Origin: DATEJJ01 sp039649115
GTDB lineage: Bacteria > Actinomycetota > Actinomycetes > Mycobacteriales > Micromonosporaceae
Assembly: GCA_039649115.1 (NCBI GenBank)
Contig: JBBWZQ010000039.1
Coordinates: 1-18,469 of the forward strand
Direction of reading: 5' to 3'
Length of the DNA stretch: 18,469 bases
Position 1 is the stretch's first letter. Each line of letters opens with the position of its first letter. The notes under the pieces were generated by a model that saw nothing but the letters and a program-made list of their open reading frames with translations, was not told the DNA's origin and made no database searches. A program made the translations under genes and the position numbers. Shown in pieces: positions 15,721-18,469 of the stretch.

Positions 15721-16951
15721 CCGTTCCTCCGGTCGTCGCGGCACGCCGCAACGTGACGACGGCCTCCTCGAACCCCGCGATGTGATTGGAGCGGACCCGG
15801 CGGACCGGCCCGGACACCTCGACCGCGGCCACGCGGCGGGTCAGCTCGCCGAACAGCACGCGCAACTCGCTGGTCGCCAACGCGCCGCCGAGGCAGTAGT
15901 GGACGCCGTGGCCGAAGGCCAGGTGGCGGTTGGGCTTGCGATCGAGCAGGAATGCGTCGGGCTCGTCGAACACCGACTCGTCCCTGTTCACCGACGCACC
16001 CCACACCACCACCGACTGCCCCGCCTCGATGGTCCGGCCCGCGAGCTCGGTGTCACGAACCGCGGTACGAAGGGTGTGCGCCCCCGGCGAGGTCCACCGC
16101 AGAATCTCGTCGACGGCGGTGGGCAGGAGCCCGGGGTCGTCGCGCAGCGGCTGCCACTGGGCGGGATGTGCGGCGAGAGCGAGCAGGCCGCCCACCGCGG
16201 CGTGGCGGGTCGTCTCGTTGCCTCCGGAGATCAGGCCGTCACAGTTGAGCAGGATCTCCTCGTCGGTGAGCGGCCGGCCGTCGACCTCGCCCCGCACCAA
16301 CGCGGTGACGACGTCCTCACGCGGACTGCGCCGCCGCTGCGCGGCCATCTCCAGGTAGTACAGCAGGATGTCCGCGTGTGCCCGGACGGCGTCGTCGGTG
16401 GGGCTGCCGTGCTCGTCGACGGCGCCGAAAGCCGTGGTGGTGCGGTCCAGCATGAAGTCCCAGTCCTCGCGGGGGACCCCGAGCAGATCGCAGATGACGG
16501 AGACGGGCAGCCGGGAGGCGGTCCGCACGAAGTCGCCGGTTCCCTGCTCCAGAGCCTGGTCCAGGCAGGCGGTGACGGTCTCCCGCATGTTCTGCTCCAG
16601 GCGCTGCACGGTACGCGCGGTGAACGCGGATCCGATGATGCGCCGGATGGCACTGTGCCGGGGCGGGTCGGTGACGATCAGCATCTTGCCGGAGGCGGCG
16701 GCAGCGGCCAGCCGATCCCCGCCCAGGCGCATGCCGCGCTCCGAGGAGAACGTCCTGCTGTCGCGCAGCACGCGGACGGCCTCGGCATGGGTGGTGACCG
16801 ACCAGAACGCGTCCTTGCCGGAGCGCACGGTCCACCGCACCGGATCGTTGCGGCGCATCCACCGCCACACCGGGTACAAGGCCTCGTCGCGGTGCAACCG
16901 GGGGTTTGCGACGTCCACGGCCGCGGGGTCCGCCAGGTCTGGCACTGTCAT
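15713..16951 (-). CDS. Cytochrome P450, likely acting on a carrier-bound amino acid
   Basis: This 412-residue soluble class I bacterial P450 shows all landmarks: the I-helix oxygen-activation motif GGNETT (243-248), the K-helix ExxR as EILR (282-285), and the heme loop FGHGVHYCLGG with thiolate Cys353. Length is standard and there is no membrane anchor. The GGNETTRH form of the I-helix, as I remember it, is found in P450s that hydroxylate amino acids bound to carrier proteins (NovI and NikQ types). The gene lies directly after an A-PCP gene, as novI follows novH. I therefore infer beta-hydroxylation or a related oxidation of the amino acid loaded by the A-PCP partner; other oxidations cannot be excluded. 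Ferredoxin and reductase are not in the window. The ATG overlaps the A-PCP stop as ATGA, and GGGAGG (16964-16959) stands 7 bases before it. Confidence 0.92.
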   Translation of the reverse strand: MTVPDLADPAAVDVANPRLHRDEALYPVWRWMRRNDPVRWTVRSGKDAFWSVTTHAEAVRVLRDSRTFSSERGMRLGGDRLAAAAASGKMLIVTDPPRHSAIRRIIGSAFTARTVQRLEQNMRETVTACLDQALEQGTGDFVRTASRLPVSVICDLLGVPREDWDFMLDRTTTAFGAVDEHGSPTDDAVRAHADILLYYLEMAAQRRRSPREDVVTALVRGEVDGRPLTDEEILLNCDGLISGGNETTRHAAVGGLLALAAHPAQWQPLRDDPGLLPTAVDEILRWTSPGAHTLRTAVRDTELAGRTIEAGQSVVVWGASVNRDESVFDEPDAFLLDRKPNRHLAFGHGVHYCLGGALATSELRVLFGELTRRVAAVEVSGPVRRVRSNHIAGFEEAVVTLRRAATTGGTGR

Positions 16952-18469
16952 CGCACGGCCTCCCGGGGACGGTCACCGTCCTGGTGCTCCTCGGCGATGG
17001 CGAGCTTGATGATCGCCTCGGTGAGGTCGGCGAGCACCCGGTGCTCGAAGAGCAACCGCACCGACACGCCCACCCCGGTCGCCGCCCTGACGCGGGCGAC
17101 GACCTGTGCCGCGAGCAGGGAATGGCCGCCCTTCTCGAAGAAGTCGTCGTGGACGCCGATCTGCGGGGCGTCCAGCACCTCCTGCCAGATGTCCACGATC
17201 ATCTCCTCCAACGGGGTGCGCGGCGCCTCATAGCCGGCGCCCTCGCCGCGGACCCGTTCGCCGGCCTCGTCGATCAGCACGGCCAGCGCTGCGCGGTCGG
17301 CCTTGCCGTTGCTGGTGGTCGGCAGGCTCTCCAGAAACAGGTAGCCCGCCGGCGAGAAGTGGGCGGGAAGTCTTCCCTCCAGGTGGCCCCGCAGGTCCTC
17401 GGCCTGCACCTCCGGCTCGTCCGCCTCCCGTACGACGCAGGCCGTCAGCCCGACCACGCCCAGGGCATCGGTGCGGGCTACGACCGCGCATTCGCGTACC
17501 CCCGGGTGCGCGGTGAGCGCGGACTCGATCTCGCCCGGCTCCACACGAAAGCCGCGGATCTTGATCTGGTCGTCGACCCGGCCGGCGTACACCAGTTCCC
17601 CGTCCGAGCGGCGCCGCACCAGGTCACCGGTCCGGTAGAGGCGGCCGCCCGGGTCCCGGGAGTAGGGGTCGGGCACGAAACGCTCGGCCGTCAGCCCGGG
17701 CCGGGCGAGATAGCAGCGGGCCGTTCCGACCCCTCCCACGTACAGCTCGCCCACCACGTTGGCCGGGACCGGGCGCATGTGCTCGTCGAGCACCAGCGCG
17801 CTGTACCCGGGGATGGCGGTGCCGATGGGCAGGGCACCGTCCCCGTCGGACTGTCGGACCTCGTGGCCGGTGGCCCAGATCGTCGCCTCGGTGGGCCCGT
17901 AGAGGTTGAAGCACCGCGCCTGGCCCATCCAGTGCCGGACGGTCCCGGCCGTGAGCACCTCGCCGGCGCCGATCACGACCCGCAGGCTCGGGACGTCCGC
18001 GGCGCCCGTCGCGGCGATCGCGGACGGCGGTGCCGTCCAGGAGGTGACCCCGTGCCGGCGCATCAGTGCCGCCAGCGGCTCCCCGGGCACCAGCTCGTCG
18101 CGGGAGCCCAACGCGAGAGCGGCGCCGACGCCGGCCGCGAGCCCGATCTCGAACATCGAGGCGTCGAAGCTGGGGGAGCAGAACTGCAGCACGGTGTCGG
18201 CGGCGCTGTGCGGCAGCAGGGCCCGCTGCGCGGCCATGAGCGCGGCGAGCGAGGCGTGGGTGATCTGTACGCCCTTGGGGCGGCCGGTGGAGCCGGAGGT
18301 GTAGATGACGTACGCGAGGTTCTCCGGTGCCGGGCCGGGGCCGGGGCCGTGGGTGGGGGTGGTGTCGTGGGTGTCGGGGGAGATGCGTGGTATGCCGGTG
18401 GTCTGTGCGAGGTGTTCGCCGGTGGTGCCGGTGGTGACCAGGACGGTGGCGGCCGAGTCGGTGAGCATG
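16948..18469 (-). CDS. NRPS A-PCP protein, N-terminus beyond the window
   Basis: At least 506 residues are visible; the reading frame runs off the right edge, so the first part of the A domain (A1-A2 motifs), and anything before it, is missing. The ATG at 18468 is almost certainly internal. Seen: YTSGSTGRPKG, FDASMFE, NLYGPTEATIW, YRTGDLVRR, QIKIRGFRVEPGEIE, the Lys in TSNGKADR, then a carrier domain with GGHS (Ser codon at 17121-17119). About 50 residues follow and the protein ends without C, E or TE. My pocket reading is DAFTIALIW. Its first part resembles phenylalanine codes (DAWTIAAIC, DAFTVAAVC), so an aromatic or bulky hydrophobic residue is likely; the last part (LIW) is unusual. The P450 gene follows by ATGA overlap, so the carrier probably presents the amino acid to it. 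The protein is also the best in-window partner for the orphan C domain at the end of NRPS2. Confidence 0.9.
   Translation of the reverse strand, partial: MLTDSAATVLVTTGTTGEHLAQTTGIPRISPDTHDTTPTHGPGPGPAPENLAYVIYTSGSTGRPKGVQITHASLAALMAAQRALLPHSAADTVLQFCSPSFDASMFEIGLAAGVGAALALGSRDELVPGEPLAALMRRHGVTSWTAPPSAIAATGAADVPSLRVVIGAGEVLTAGTVRHWMGQARCFNLYGPTEATIWATGHEVRQSDGDGALPIGTAIPGYSALVLDEHMRPVPANVVGELYVGGVGTARCYLARPGLTAERFVPDPYSRDPGGRLYRTGDLVRRRSDGELVYAGRVDDQIKIRGFRVEPGEIESALTAHPGVRECAVVARTDALGVVGLTACVVREADEPEVQAEDLRGHLEGRLPAHFSPAGYLFLESLPTTSNGKADRAALAVLIDEAGERVRGEGAGYEAPRTPLEEMIVDIWQEVLDAPQIGVHDDFFEKGGHSLLAAQVVARVRAATGVGVSVRLLFEHRVLADLTEAIIKLAIAEEHQDGDRPREAVR
16959..16964 (-). promoter_or_regulatory. 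Ribosome binding site of the P450 gene
   Basis: GGGAGG on the minus strand lies 7 bases before the ATG at 16951. It lies within the end of the A-PCP gene and supports coupled translation through the ATGA overlap. Confidence 0.7.
18332..18359 (+). other. G-quadruplex-type run of guanine tracts
   Basis: Five G-tracts of 3, 4, 4, 3 and 5 bases separated by 2, 2, 4 and 1 bases lie on the plus strand, which is the template strand of the A-PCP gene. On the coding strand they give the GPGPGPAP stretch just before the A3 core. This fits the textbook quadruplex pattern, but such runs are not rare in DNA this rich in GC. Confidence 0.4.

Noticed and set aside
1..18469. Searched for thioesterase, epimerization domain, MbtH-like protein, CRISPR arrays, tRNAs and insertion sequences
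   Set aside because: None seen. All full C domains carry ordinary HHxxxDG motifs in C-type context, and no GxSxG thioesterase region follows any PCP in the window.

Overview
This window is high-GC DNA (roughly 70% by eye) with GTG starts, strong Shine-Dalgarno sites, a PAS-LuxR regulator and large modular nonribosomal peptide synthetases (NRPSs). It most likely comes from an actinomycete. The genus cannot be fixed from sequence reading alone. The window holds part of an NRPS biosynthetic gene cluster, and its left edge is probably close to the cluster border.

Layout, left to right. Positions 1-459 hold a frameshifted remnant that resembles the C-terminal part of SCO6045-like proteins. Positions 460-933 show no convincing gene, only promoter-like sequence. 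Next come a PimM-class PAS-LuxR regulator (934-1698), an operator-like palindrome closely matching the known PimM box (1754-1769), and a plus-strand operon. The operon encodes an Asp/Glu-type racemase (1793-2512), an initiation NRPS with half a condensation domain followed by A-PCP (2541-5189), a C-A-PCP-C-A-PCP-C NRPS (5170-12966) and a DHA3-like MFS exporter (12967-14286). A strong hairpin closes this operon. A convergent minus-strand operon follows in gene order A-PCP (right edge, N-terminus missing), cytochrome P450, free-standing condensation protein. Its genes are joined by ATGA or near-overlap junctions.

Proposed joint action (inference). The regulator switches on the racemase/NRPS operon through the 1754-1769 operator. 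The racemase supplies a D-amino acid, because no epimerization domain is visible in either synthetase. NRPS1 loads the first residue and NRPS2 adds two more. NRPS2 then ends in a condensation domain with no A, PCP or TE partner of its own. The A-PCP protein of the opposite operon, whose amino acid the P450 may oxidise while it is bound to the carrier, is the obvious candidate to complete this split module in trans. The free-standing C protein would do a further coupling or the release. The exporter would carry the product out. No thioesterase, MbtH-like protein or epimerization domain is visible; they may lie beyond the right edge.

The most useful leads are the near-perfect regulator operator in front of an apparently leaderless gene, the unusual adenylation pockets (one with Arg and Lys lining it), the split last module, and three mutually complementary segments at the end of the exporter gene.
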